In this document: positions 41,307-50,263 of the stretch, piece after piece | Layout: each line of letters begins with the position of its first letter | Position numbering within the stretch: the stretch's first letter is position 1 | DNA from: Erysipelothrix piscisicarius | GTDB taxonomy: Bacteria; Bacillota_I; Bacilli_A; Erysipelotrichales; Erysipelotrichaceae | Length of the DNA stretch: 64,000 nt | Direction of reading: 5' to 3' | NCBI RefSeq assembly: GCF_003931795.1 | Contig: NZ_CP034234.1 | Coordinates: forward strand, 1-64,000 | Notes under the pieces: generated by a model | What the model was told of the DNA's origin: nothing | What the model saw: only the letters and a program-made list of their open reading frames with translations | The model's database searches: none | Translations under genes and position numbers: made by a program

Positions 41307-42650
41307 TTAGGCATCGGGTGTGGCACAAGCTTTGGTACCATCACTGATGTAAATATTAATGTGGTCGGTGGTGGATACAAATTGGTTATTCTTGGAAGCA
41401 CGTACGACCGTTCCTTTTTCACCACATTCCGAAACGCGTGTCACATCATAGGTGATGTGTGCGCCTTTACCACTGAATTCATAGAAATATGCCGGTAAAT
41501 CGCCTTCGGTAAGACCGACAAGCCCTTTAATATAAGGCTGACCCATGGAGTAGTAAACAATCACAATCGTGTCCGGATCATCGTTTAGGATGGTTCCGGG
41601 TTCTGTGTTTTGTTCAACAAAAGCGCCATACGGGTAATTCATTGTATAAATTTGTTTTTGAATCACTTGGGCTCCCATGGAATTAATCGTGTCGAAAGTA
41701 TTGAGATCAGAAGAGGAATAATCCGGGACACGTACGGCTTTTCCTTTTGAAATTACGAAGGTAAGTTCGTCATTTTTCGCAACTTTCTCTGCTGCACTCA
41801 CACTTTGTGAGATCACACCGCCCGCTTCGATTTTGTCATCAAATTGTTCTTCATACGTAAAGGTACTAACAAATTCTTTGTCTTTTGCCCAAAGTTCAAC
41901 ATCCATCTTTGTACGATTTTTAAAGTCTGGAACGATGATGTTTTTTTCGTACTGTTCGGGGCCATTTGAAATTTTAATGAGTGCTTTGTTTTTACGTTGG
42001 AAATGATCTTTTGTGACGTTTTTATCTTTGATTTCAAACGAAATAAAATTACCCTTTGCGACATCTTTGGAGAATACATTTTCGACTTGGATGTAACGCA
42101 TTTTTTGTTCTTCAATCCATGCATTGATTTCAGCTCCACTGAGTTTCTCGAAATCAGGGAGTGTCACGACTTCTTCGAGATCGGGTCCCTTGCTTATGAC
42201 GACACTTACCATGCTGCCTTTTCGGATTTTAGTTTTAGGTTCAAATTCTTGTGAAATGACAACATTTTCATCGTACTCTAAACTGAATTCGTCTTTGAAG
42301 TCAACTTCTACTTTATGTTTTTTTGCCCAGATTTCGACTTCTTGACGTTGCTTGTCCGTAAAATCAGGCATGAGTGTATGTGATTGTTTATTCCATATTA
42401 AACCAATAAGCAGGAGTGATAGAACGGCGGCGATTCCGATAAGGACCATCCTTTTTTGTTTTTTTGCTTTATAAGAAGGATCAAGCTCCGTTTCTTCTTC
42501 ACGAACATAGAAACGCTCTTCATCTTGATAGGTAGTTGTGGTTTCAAGGTCATCCATTTCCATTACGTTTTTCTCTGATTTTTCAGTTCCGATATGAACT
42601 TTATTACGGTCATAAACACCGGGTTTAAATTGATCAAGAAAATTACTCAT
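41307..42650 (-). CDS. Membrane-anchored PASTA-domain protein without a kinase
   Basis: 447 residues from the ATG at 42648-42650, with AGAGGTGA before it. Cytoplasmic N-terminal part of about 80 acidic residues (EMDDLETTTTYQDEERFYVREE), one helix (RMVLIGIAAVLSLLLIGLIW, about 90-110), then extracellular repeats of PASTA type: each begins MPDF/LPDF/VPDF, has a W-containing helix (EIWAKKHK, AWIEEQK, LWAKDKE) and ends VVISKGP, KISNGP or FVISKGK. There are three clear repeats, then VPDYSSSDLNTF and a last degenerate unit. PASTA domains bind uncross-linked peptidoglycan or lipid II, normally on PknB kinases or penicillin-binding proteins; here the cytoplasmic part is not a kinase. Last gene of an ABC exporter operon. 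Confidence 0.85.
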   Translation of the reverse strand: MSNFLDQFKPGVYDRNKVHIGTEKSEKNVMEMDDLETTTTYQDEERFYVREEETELDPSYKAKKQKRMVLIGIAAVLSLLLIGLIWNKQSHTLMPDFTDKQRQEVEIWAKKHKVEVDFKDEFSLEYDENVVISQEFEPKTKIRKGSMVSVVISKGPDLEEVVTLPDFEKLSGAEINAWIEEQKMRYIQVENVFSKDVAKGNFISFEIKDKNVTKDHFQRKNKALIKISNGPEQYEKNIIVPDFKNRTKMDVELWAKDKEFVSTFTYEEQFDDKIEAGGVISQSVSAAEKVAKNDELTFVISKGKAVRVPDYSSSDLNTFDTINSMGAQVIQKQIYTMNYPYGAFVEQNTEPGTILNDDPDTIVIVYYSMGQPYIKGLVGLTEGDLPAYFYEFSGKGAHITYDVTRVSECGEKGTVVRASKNNQFVSTTDHINIYISDGTKACATPDA

Positions 42651-43334
42651 GCAAGTCACCTCTACTAATTTCTTCCAACGATCCTTTTTTTAGATATAAA
42701 ATTTTATCTGCTTGCTTTGCGATTTCTTGGGAGTGCGTCACAACAATAACGCATTTTGGTGATCATGGGCAAGGTGTTGGAAGATATTAATAATTTCGGC
42801 TTCCATTTCTTCGTCCAAGTTTCCAGTAGGCTCATCCGCTAGAATTACATCCACATTGGTTGATAAGGCACGCGCGATGGCAACCCGCTGTTGTTCTCCT
42901 CCAGAAAGCATGGTGACAAGACGATCGGCCTTACTTCGGGTAATGCCAATAAAATCAAGCAGATTGTATGCAACTTCTTTTGTCTCTTCGGGAATTTGAT
43001 TGGTGGTGATGTTCATGGCTACAAGTACATTTTCAACAGCCGTTAAATGAGGAATTAGATTATAACTTTGAAAGATAATCCCAATTTGATTGCGCCGATA
43101 TTCCGCAAGCCCAATCTCAGAGATGTTTTTATTTTTATAATAAACAGCACCTTCACGCGGTGTATCCAGTGCACTCAGTAGGGATAAAAAGGTCGTTTTT
43201 CCAGACCCGGATTGGCCCAAAATGGCATAAAAGGTACCGGCTTCAAAACTGGTATTCACATCCCGCAAAATGAAGCGACGTTGATCGCCATCTTGGTAAA
43301 AATAATTAATGTTTTTGGTTTCTAATAGTTTCAT
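42643..43334 (-). pseudogene. ABC transporter ATP-binding protein (LolD/MacB type), one frameshift
   Basis: About 230 residues. Walker A GQSGSGKTT (about 41), Q-loop GIIFQSYNLIPHLTAVENV, signature [16 protein letters not shown] and Walker [13 protein letters not shown]. The frame stops at 42738 after HDHQNALLL, but the next frame reads VIVVTHSQEIAKQADKILYL, which holds the H-loop, and ends at 42643. One extra A in the run near 42760 (HQK-CVIVVTHS) restores it. Restored, it overlaps the PASTA gene start by 8 nt. Energises the permease encoded upstream. Confidence 0.88.
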
Positions 43335-43344
43335 AATCGCGCTC

Positions 43345-44769
43345 CTACATTAAGATTTTCTTTGGTTTCATGCGTGTAACATAAAACATTGGAAGGATGC
43401 TTGAAGCAACCGCAACACCTGCACCCAAGAGATAGACAGACAAGACATAAGAAGGGGACAGCTCGATGCGATAATCTTCATTTACTTCAATCATATTAAT
43501 TGAAGGGAGATACGAACTTTCCGTATCAATAAATACGTCATCCATATAAGAATCCGAAATAAGAACATCAGAAACCTTATTCGCAAGCATTAAACCCGTT
43601 CCAAACGACAAGGTTAAACCCATAAGTGTAATCATGAGAACTTCCAAGGTTACTTGCCCCAATACGCCCCATTGGCGATCTCCTAACGCAAGATAAATAC
43701 CCATCTCATGCTTACGATCTCTTAAAAAGAGAATCACCACAAGAGATAGCACGATGGTTGTGGTAATGGCTGCACCCTTTAAGGTATAGTCTGCCATTAC
43801 ATTCAACATTGCCATGGGTGCTGCAATCATTTCAAACGATTGTTGGGAGGTTCGAACCATGAGGCCATCTTCCAAAAGATCTTTTGCTTGTTGTGTAAAA
43901 GCGTTTAAATCTGCTTCCGATTCCATTACAAATACGGAATCTCTATAGTTATATTTTTCTTCATTATAGATTGAGTCATTACCGAGGATATCGATCCCTT
44001 GTGCTTCCGCAATCTTCGCTTCTTCAGCGCGTAGCGTTCGTAAACGATGATTAGGAATGTAGATTCGGTTATACATCGAGGCTAGACCCCAGTTTTCATT
44101 ATCAGATTTTTGACTAAACGATACCGGTTTAAACGATCCAACCACTTTAATTTTAAAGCTTATGTTTTGCGCTGCTTCACTCTCATTAACACCATAATTA
44201 GGGAGCATCGTTTTAAGTTCGATGACTTCATCAAGACGAATGTTGTTTTCAGTCATCACAATATCCGAAAGAATGACTGGATAGACATCAGACTTTAAAT
44301 CATCATCGTTAAAGGTACGGCCTGACGTGAGTTCGATCCGCCCGGTTTTTGTATCAAGAAGGTCAAGATATTCGACACCCTGAAATGAGAAATAGTGAAT
44401 CGGTTCTTCAGAATCGGCACGATCTCGCGCATGAGGCATTTGGTATGATTTTAGAGAACGCGATTGAATATCATGCTTTAGCGCATAATCAAAAAATGCG
44501 ACCTCAGGTAGTTTTCCTAATTTTTGAATGGTTGATTCGCTAATCTTCAGCGTTTCGAAATCAATGCGATCAAACGCTTCGTAGTCAAGCGCTACGGTTG
44601 CATTATAACCAAGTTTCTCCTTAAGGTTTGTTTCAACACGGGATGTGCCTTGTTTAATGGCAAATGTTCCTGCAATTAAGTTACCGAGAATAAATACAAC
44701 GGTTAAAAGAATGAAAGACTTCCCTTTGCGTCGTGAGACACTCAACCAGGCTCTTTTAAAATGATTCAT
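43345..44769 (-). CDS. ABC transporter permease, FtsX/MacB type
   Basis: 474 residues. One N-terminal helix (SFILLTVVFILGNLIAGTFA), a large extracellular domain of about 270 residues, then three C-terminal helices around AAITTTIVLSLVVILFLRDRKHEMGIYLALG, where the R-R-EMGI-LA-G motif marks the FtsX/MacB fold. These mechanotransmission permeases act on envelope substrates such as antimicrobial peptides, lipoproteins or wall hydrolases rather than simple transport. First gene of the operon with the ATPase (10-nt gap) and PASTA protein. Confidence 0.88.
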   Translation of the reverse strand: MNHFKRAWLSVSRRKGKSFILLTVVFILGNLIAGTFAIKQGTSRVETNLKEKLGYNATVALDYEAFDRIDFETLKISESTIQKLGKLPEVAFFDYALKHDIQSRSLKSYQMPHARDRADSEEPIHYFSFQGVEYLDLLDTKTGRIELTSGRTFNDDDLKSDVYPVILSDIVMTENNIRLDEVIELKTMLPNYGVNESEAAQNISFKIKVVGSFKPVSFSQKSDNENWGLASMYNRIYIPNHRLRTLRAEEAKIAEAQGIDILGNDSIYNEEKYNYRDSVFVMESEADLNAFTQQAKDLLEDGLMVRTSQQSFEMIAAPMAMLNVMADYTLKGAAITTTIVLSLVVILFLRDRKHEMGIYLALGDRQWGVLGQVTLEVLMITLMGLTLSFGTGLMLANKVSDVLISDSYMDDVFIDTESSYLPSINMIEVNEDYRIELSPSYVLSVYLLGAGVAVASSILPMFYVTRMKPKKILM

Positions 44770-45003
44770 GATACCTCCTGCTGTACTACTTGCAATAGTA
44801 CGCCTGAGATTATAATAGCGTTTACATTACCGTAAAGCAAGAAAAATATCATAAGTGGAAAAGATATTTATATTCCATAAGGGATGATACAGCAATCCGC
44901 AAGTTGGTGTATGAAATTTTCAAAAATATGGTGATTTTTAATAAAATTTCATTCCGTAAAATTAAATCTATGATATGATTTATAAGGTTAAAAGGAGAAG
45001 GAA

Positions 45004-45450
45004 ATGAAAAAAATAATTGTAGCAGTATTATTTTCACTTGTACTTGTTGGATGTTCCGCAAATAAGAACGTTTGTACAGTAGAAGCTGATGGCATTAAAC
45101 GTACACTTAAGTTGGATGTGAAAAATTCTGAAGTTGTTGGTTTAGAAGAAGAAACTGTAATCCAAATGGATAAAGCAACTCAAATGAATACCTATGATGA
45201 CTTGTATAAGCAATTTGCTGAATCAAAAGTAACAGATGGTGTCACCTTTGAATATGAGAAATCCGATACCGCAATCACAGTTAAAACAACTGTTGATCTT
45301 GCAGTTGCTAAAGGGACCCAATTAGAAAAATATTTCTCATATCTAAGCAAGTCCGGTCAAAAAATTATTCTTGATCAAGAAGACTTAAGCGTTGATGCTG
45401 TTAAAGCAGCTCTTGAATCAGAAGGTTCATTCAGCTGTTCAGGAAAATAA
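45004..45450 (+). CDS. DUF1307-like (YehR-type) lipoprotein
   Basis: 148 residues. Signal MKKIIVAVLFSLVLVGC with lipobox LVGC (Cys 17). A second Cys pair (NVCTVEADG near 23 and SFSCSGK at the end) fits the small, secreted DUF1307/YehR pattern of short lipoproteins. AGGAGAAGG precedes the ATG. It stands alone between the ABC operon and the phosphatase gene. Function of the family is unknown. Confidence 0.7.
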   Translation: MKKIIVAVLFSLVLVGCSANKNVCTVEADGIKRTLKLDVKNSEVVGLEEETVIQMDKATQMNTYDDLYKQFAESKVTDGVTFEYEKSDTAITVKTTVDLAVAKGTQLEKYFSYLSKSGQKIILDQEDLSVDAVKAALESEGSFSCSGK

Positions 45451-45524
45451 TATAAACGGATTGATACCAAACACTACTTTGATAACCGAAAACCCTTATA
45501 ATAAAATGTAAGGAGGGTTTAAAG

Positions 45525-46283
45525 ATGCATCATAAAATACGTAATTTTAGAGATTTAGGGGGGATTCCAGTAAAAGGAGGTCACGTAAAACACCATAAAC
45601 TTTTACGGGGTGGTCCGCTCTATGATTTGGATGATGAGACGGTGTCGAGTCTTCTTAACGAATACCACCTTAAAATGGTTATTGATGTAAGATCTGATCG
45701 CGAAATCGAAGAAAAACCAAATAAGGTGATTGAAGATGTTGAAGCCATTCATCTTGACATTATGACTAAAGCACAACAGAATGCAGATCCAGAAAAAATG
45801 GCACTTAAATATCGACGTGAAATTTCTACAGAACACATGAAAGGTTTAAACCGATTGTTTGTGGAAAGTCACGATGCACGGGATGAGTATCGTACATTTT
45901 TTAAATATCTTCTTAAAAATAAAGAAGGAGCTCTTTATTTTCACTGTACTGCAGGTAAAGACCGAACGGGTTTTGCGGCTGCTCAAATTCTTAAAATATT
46001 GGGAGCGAGTGATGAAGCAATCTTAGCAGATTATCTTGAAACCAATACAATGACTCATGAACTCGTTGAAAAAGAATTGGCGGGATTTAAAGTTAAAGAA
46101 AATCTAACGGATGATCAGGTGAATAATATTCGTGGATACATGACGGTGGATACCAGTTACCTTAAAGAAGCATGGGATGCTATTGAAGATATTTACGGGG
46201 ATTTTGAAACTTATGTTTCAGAAGGTTTATTACTATCGGAAGAAGATGTGGAGACACTAAAAAAGATCTATATCGAATACTAA
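45525..46283 (+). CDS. Tyrosine/phosphoinositide protein phosphatase (PTP, LipA/IphP type)
   Basis: 252-residue phosphatase. The N-terminal NFRDLGGIPV and RGGPLYDLDD motifs and the active-site loop HCTAGKDRTG (Cys about 146, the CX5R signature) are those of the IphP/LipA branch of bacterial tyrosine phosphatases. The Lys-Asp inside the loop (CTAGKDRTG) is typical for phosphoinositide-capable members, known in Listeria and mycobacteria as virulence-linked. No signal peptide. AAGGAGGG ribosome site. Followed by a weak hairpin. Confidence 0.9.
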   Translation: MHHKIRNFRDLGGIPVKGGHVKHHKLLRGGPLYDLDDETVSSLLNEYHLKMVIDVRSDREIEEKPNKVIEDVEAIHLDIMTKAQQNADPEKMALKYRREISTEHMKGLNRLFVESHDARDEYRTFFKYLLKNKEGALYFHCTAGKDRTGFAAAQILKILGASDEAILADYLETNTMTHELVEKELAGFKVKENLTDDQVNNIRGYMTVDTSYLKEAWDAIEDIYGDFETYVSEGLLLSEEDVETLKKIYIEY

Positions 46284-46312
46284 CGGTTGCCAATGGCAAT
46301 CGTTTTATTTTA
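46284..46312 (+). terminator. Probable terminator after the phosphatase gene
   Basis: AACGGTTGCC / GGCAATCGTT hairpin and T-rich tail. Confidence 0.6.
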
Positions 46313-46317
46313 AATTA

Positions 46318-46326
46318 TGGTATAAT
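46318..46326 (+). promoter_or_regulatory. Extended -10 promoter of the first M23 gene
   Basis: TGGTATAAT, the same extended -10 form as at 10224-10232, 42 bp before the start. Confidence 0.5.
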
Positions 46327-46368
46327 GTTCACGAAAGTTTCACAAAGTGATTTGAGGGGTTTAGATTC

Positions 46369-47772
46369 ATGGCATCTCGTTTTAAAAAAGGCATTACTAT
46401 CATCCTGGTATTCGCATTGATTGGCATTCAACCCATCAATGCGTTTTCACGCACCGACTATGAACGGGATGAAGGTTATTATCATGAGTTGTGTTCTGGG
46501 GCGAGCGCACGTGATCATCAGGATGAGTGTTCTGGATTTACCGAATATATTAATGAAAAACTTGCGGATTCGGAAACATTATTAAGACGGATTCGTGAAG
46601 AAAAAGAGACGGTTTTAGAGGAAATTGAAGATAATAATGAATTGTTAGAAGTTTACCAAAAAGAAATTTTGGTTTTAAAAGAACGTGTTATGGAGATTCA
46701 AGAGAGTATTCGAATCATTGAAGAAGATGTTTTGGCGACCGAAGCCAAGATTAAAGTGTTTGAAGATAAAATTAAAGTTTTGGAAGAGAAAGTGAAACTC
46801 AATATTCGTGCTTCACAATCCTCTCTTTATGTAAATAATTATATAGAGTTTGTATTTGGAGCTGCAGATTTTGTGGATTTAATTCGTCGCATGGAAGGGT
46901 TGACACGAATTAAGCAGAGTAATGATGGTGTGGTAAATGAGTTGATTGTTGCACGAAAGGCATTTGATGAAGAAAAAGAGCACTTGTTATCTCAAAAAGA
47001 ACAATTGGAAGCGAAAGAAGCGTCTGTAAAAAAAGAAGAGCATGATATCAAAGTCTATCAGATGGAAGTCCGAGATTTGATTCAATCGTTGATGGCCAAA
47101 CATCAAGTGCTTGAGGATCAAAGTAAAGAGGTTCAAGAAAAGATAAGTTTTGAGAACAAACTGTTTTTAGACCTTCGAAATTTACCCAATGAAAATGGAT
47201 TTGTACGACCGATAAAATCAAATTATTGGGTATCAACAGGCACGTGGCATTATGCAAAAGGCGGTCGTCATATGGGTGTTGATTTAGCTCATGTTGATGC
47301 GCGTGTGGGCTTGGAAATTCTTGCTCCGGGCTCGGGTATTATTACTGGGACACAAGGTGGATGTCCAACCTATGGTTCGTATCCTCGCGGGAATTGTAAT
47401 GGAGGTTGGGGTAATTATCTGACAATGATGTTTAGTGTGAATGGAAAAATTTATGGTGCGTTGTTTGCACACCTTGAAGAAAATTCATTTAAGATGTCAC
47501 CCGGATCTGTAGTTCGTGCAGGCGATGTGATTGCGAATATGGGCTCTTCAGGTTTATCCTCGGGTCCTCATCTTCATTTAGAAATTTATTATCTTGGTTC
47601 TGATAGCATTGAGGCTGCATATGATCGTTGGGATGGAAACATAACCTTTGGAACGGGAGGCGCAAATTGGGGCAACGGTTGGGAGAAACGTTGTGAAATG
47701 AACAATCATGATGCTCCATGTCGCGAAAACCCTATGAAAATATTTAATTATACTTATGAAGCAGAATATTAA
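46369..47772 (+). CDS. M23 family peptidoglycan hydrolase with coiled coil (first paralog)
   Basis: 467-residue exported murein endopeptidase or amidase activator. Signal FKKGITIILVFALIGIQPINAFS. An N-terminal Cys pair (HELCSGASARDHQDECSGF, about 42-60). A long coiled coil (about 60-270, rich in EEIEDNNELLEVYQKEI). Then the M23 zinc domain: HMGVDLA (His and Asp ligands, about 301) and GPHLHLEIYY (HxH, about 401). The coiled coil plus M23 layout is that of EnvC/PcsB-like proteins. All metal ligands are present, so it is probably active. Its paralog lies at 48860-50263. Confidence 0.92.
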   Translation: MASRFKKGITIILVFALIGIQPINAFSRTDYERDEGYYHELCSGASARDHQDECSGFTEYINEKLADSETLLRRIREEKETVLEEIEDNNELLEVYQKEILVLKERVMEIQESIRIIEEDVLATEAKIKVFEDKIKVLEEKVKLNIRASQSSLYVNNYIEFVFGAADFVDLIRRMEGLTRIKQSNDGVVNELIVARKAFDEEKEHLLSQKEQLEAKEASVKKEEHDIKVYQMEVRDLIQSLMAKHQVLEDQSKEVQEKISFENKLFLDLRNLPNENGFVRPIKSNYWVSTGTWHYAKGGRHMGVDLAHVDARVGLEILAPGSGIITGTQGGCPTYGSYPRGNCNGGWGNYLTMMFSVNGKIYGALFAHLEENSFKMSPGSVVRAGDVIANMGSSGLSSGPHLHLEIYYLGSDSIEAAYDRWDGNITFGTGGANWGNGWEKRCEMNNHDAPCRENPMKIFNYTYEAEY

Positions 47773-47808
47773 AAGTCGAGTGAAAATCTCGACTTTTTTA
47801 TTTTTTTG
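47773..47808 (+). terminator. Terminator after the first M23 gene
   Basis: AAAGTCGAG / CTCGACTTT stem with a long T run; separates this gene from the zinc operon. Confidence 0.9.
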
Positions 47809-47818
47809 AACATATCCA

Positions 47819-47867
47819 TTGACAAAAAAGGAGAACAAAGTTATTCTTTTGTTGCAAACGTTTCGCA
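47819..47867 (+). promoter_or_regulatory. Strong promoter and candidate operator of the zinc-binding-protein operon
   Basis: TTGACA (47819-47824), exact 17-bp spacer, TATTCT (47842-47847). At the expected start point lies TGCAAACGTTTCGCA (47853-47867), a near-perfect dyad centred on AAACGTTT; it could be a Zur or CcpA-type site but matches neither consensus fully. Confidence 0.6.
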
Positions 47868-47951
47868 TTTAAATAAATGGGTGTGAATTTAGGGTAACAC
47901 TTAAAACATTCATATTTTGGAAATGCAAGGCCACGAAAGTGAGGATTTGAA

Positions 47952-48860
47952 ATGAAAAAATTAGGTTTAGTATTGCTTGTCTTGATGATGCTAGTGGGTT
48001 GTCAAGCACAGAATAAAGATGAATCTGGAAAATTAAAAGTAATGACAAGTTTTTATCCACTCTATGATTTCGCGCAAAAAGTCGGAGGCGATAAAGTAGC
48101 AGTCGAAAACATTATTGAAGGTGGGGAAGCACATAGATATGAACCAAGTGCAAATGATATCATTCGTATTCAAGAATCCGATGTTTTTATTATGAATGGT
48201 GCTGGTTTTGAGGCATGGGCTCCTAAAACATTACAAAGTGTAAAAAATGAAAAATTAAAGATTCTTGATTCGAGCCAAGGGGTGACCTTCCATGAGGGTC
48301 ATGACGATCACGATCATGATGATGATCATCACGGTGAATATGATCCGCATATTTGGATGAATCCCATGAATGCCTATCAACAAATGAAAAACATTAAAGA
48401 TGCTTTTGTGGAAGTAGATCCAGAAAACAAAGAATATTACGAAGAAAACTTTAAACGTTATGGTGCTGAGTTTGAGTCATTAAGCAATGATTTTGAAAAT
48501 AAGTTACGCAATGTGAAAAACAAAGAAGTTGTCGTAGATCATACAGCATATGGATATATGCTTGAGCCCTATGGTATCGAACAAGTTGCCATTGCAGGCA
48601 GTCTTCTAAGTAGTGAACCAACTGCAAAGCAAGTGGATGAATCCATCCAATACATTAAGAATCAAAACATCAAAGCAATCTATATGGAATCACTCAGTAA
48701 TGATAAATTACTCCAAACGATATCCAAAGAAACGGGTGTGAGAATTCTTAAATTAAACACGCTTGAGAGTTTATCAAAGCAAGATTTAGAAAAGGGCACC
48801 GATTATTTTAAAGTCATGCATGAAAACTTGGAAAGTCTTGTCGAGGGATTGTCACTCTAA
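47952..48860 (+). CDS. Zinc ABC transporter substrate-binding lipoprotein (ZnuA/AdcA-like)
   Basis: 302-residue cluster A-I binding protein. Signal MKKLGLVLLVLMMLVGC (lipobox LVGC). Zinc ligands: His in GGEAHRYEPSA (about 57), His after the flexible His/Asp-rich loop (HEGHDDHDHDDDHHGEYDPHIWMNP, about 114-138), His in VVDHTAYGY (about 197) and an acidic C-terminal ligand. The His-rich loop marks zinc rather than manganese specificity. No transporter ATPase or permease is adjacent; instead an M23 gene overlaps its stop by one base, so the partner ABC genes must be elsewhere. Confidence 0.93.
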   Translation: MKKLGLVLLVLMMLVGCQAQNKDESGKLKVMTSFYPLYDFAQKVGGDKVAVENIIEGGEAHRYEPSANDIIRIQESDVFIMNGAGFEAWAPKTLQSVKNEKLKILDSSQGVTFHEGHDDHDHDDDHHGEYDPHIWMNPMNAYQQMKNIKDAFVEVDPENKEYYEENFKRYGAEFESLSNDFENKLRNVKNKEVVVDHTAYGYMLEPYGIEQVAIAGSLLSSEPTAKQVDESIQYIKNQNIKAIYMESLSNDKLLQTISKETGVRILKLNTLESLSKQDLEKGTDYFKVMHENLESLVEGLSL

Positions 48861-50263
48861 TGATTGAAAAACGAAAGGGTGTAAGTATACTCACAGTGCT
48901 TGCACTCTTTTTTTCCATTTCGCCCATTCACGCCCTATCTGAAAATGACTTTAAAAAAGATGAAGCATATTTCCATGACCTATGCTCTGGTCAAGCATCG
49001 CGGGAGCATGAAACCTTATGCAGTCAATTCACAGAGTATATTAATCAAAAAATAAGCGATTCCCAAACACGTCTTAAAGATATTGAAAAGCAAAAAGACG
49101 ATATCAATACATCGATTGATACCCAACAGGAAACAATTCGAGTTTATCAAGAAGAGATTAATACCCTTTCCGCAACTGCTCGTGAATTAAAAGATTCCAT
49201 TACCGCAATCAATGAAGATATCAAACAAACACAAATTAATATCGATGTCTATCAAAAAGAAATTGATGTGCTAAATGAAAAAGTAAAGAAAAACATTGCA
49301 ACCTCTCAATCACAACTTTACGTCGATCCGCTAGTCGAGTTTGTCTTTGCGGCCGTCGATTTTGTCTCCCTCATTCGCCGTGTCGAAGGGATTGCGCGCA
49401 TTAAGGAAAGCAATGATCTTACCGTAAATAAATTAATTGAAGCAAAGAAGGTTTTTGATTTAGAAAAAGAACATTTAAATCATCAACGCCAAGAATTAGA
49501 GAAAAAAAACAAGCTGATTGAAGAACAAGAAACGATTAAGAAAGCATATATGGAAAAAGTCAAAAAGACGATTGCCTCCTTGATGGAGAAAAACAAAACA
49601 CTCGAACTTCAATATGACGAACTCCAAGAAAAAATCGATCTTGACAGTCGCTTGTTCAGTCGAATCTCGAGTATTGAAGAAACCAATGGCTTTATTCGCC
49701 CCGTTGAAAGTGGATACTGGGTATCCGCAGGAACTTGGACTTATCCATGGGGTGGTCATCACATGGGGGTGGATTTAGCTTCCGTTACAGGATCGATTGG
49801 TCTCAATATATTGGCACCGGGGTCGGGACTTATAACGGCAGTTAATGGAGGGTGTCCCACATATGGATCGTATCCAAACGGCTCGTGTAATGGAGGATTT
49901 GGTAATTACATCACCATGATCTTTAAGACAAATGGTGTTGTTTATGGCGCGATGTTTGCTCATTTAAAAGAAGGAAGTATGACCGTTTCCCCAGGTGATA
50001 TCGTTTCGGGCGGAACAGTGTTAGCGCAAATGGGTTCTTCAGGACTATCCATGGGACCCCATCTACATCATGAACTTTATTATCTTGGTGAAGATTCGAT
50101 TGAAGCAGCATACGAGCGATGGGATCGGTCGGTAACCTTTGGTACAGGTTGTGCTTATTGGGGGAATGGGTGGAATATGCGCTGTGATACCAATGGTCGA
50201 AGTGTTCCACGTCGTGAAAACCCTATGACGATATACCAATACACACTTGGAGGTGAATATTGA
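48860..50263 (+). CDS. M23 family peptidoglycan hydrolase with coiled coil (second paralog)
   Basis: 467 residues, the same length and layout as the protein at 46369-47772: signal peptide, Cys pair (HDLCSGQASREHETLC), coiled coil about 60-270, M23 domain with HHMGVDLAS and GPHLHHELYY. The differences (HLHHE for HLHLE, an extra His before HMGVD) do not touch the zinc ligands. It is translationally coupled to the zinc-binding protein upstream (ATG overlaps TAA by one base) and to YibE/F downstream. A gene duplication with one copy moved under zinc-linked control is the likely history. Confidence 0.92.
   Translation: MIEKRKGVSILTVLALFFSISPIHALSENDFKKDEAYFHDLCSGQASREHETLCSQFTEYINQKISDSQTRLKDIEKQKDDINTSIDTQQETIRVYQEEINTLSATARELKDSITAINEDIKQTQINIDVYQKEIDVLNEKVKKNIATSQSQLYVDPLVEFVFAAVDFVSLIRRVEGIARIKESNDLTVNKLIEAKKVFDLEKEHLNHQRQELEKKNKLIEEQETIKKAYMEKVKKTIASLMEKNKTLELQYDELQEKIDLDSRLFSRISSIEETNGFIRPVESGYWVSAGTWTYPWGGHHMGVDLASVTGSIGLNILAPGSGLITAVNGGCPTYGSYPNGSCNGGFGNYITMIFKTNGVVYGAMFAHLKEGSMTVSPGDIVSGGTVLAQMGSSGLSMGPHLHHELYYLGEDSIEAAYERWDRSVTFGTGCAYWGNGWNMRCDTNGRSVPRRENPMTIYQYTLGGEY

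Noticed and set aside
47853-47867. CcpA cre site
   Set aside because: The last conserved CA is GC here, two mismatches at key positions.
48290-48340. Low-complexity repeat in the zinc-binding protein gene
   Set aside because: It encodes the normal His/Asp-rich metal loop of ZnuA-type proteins.
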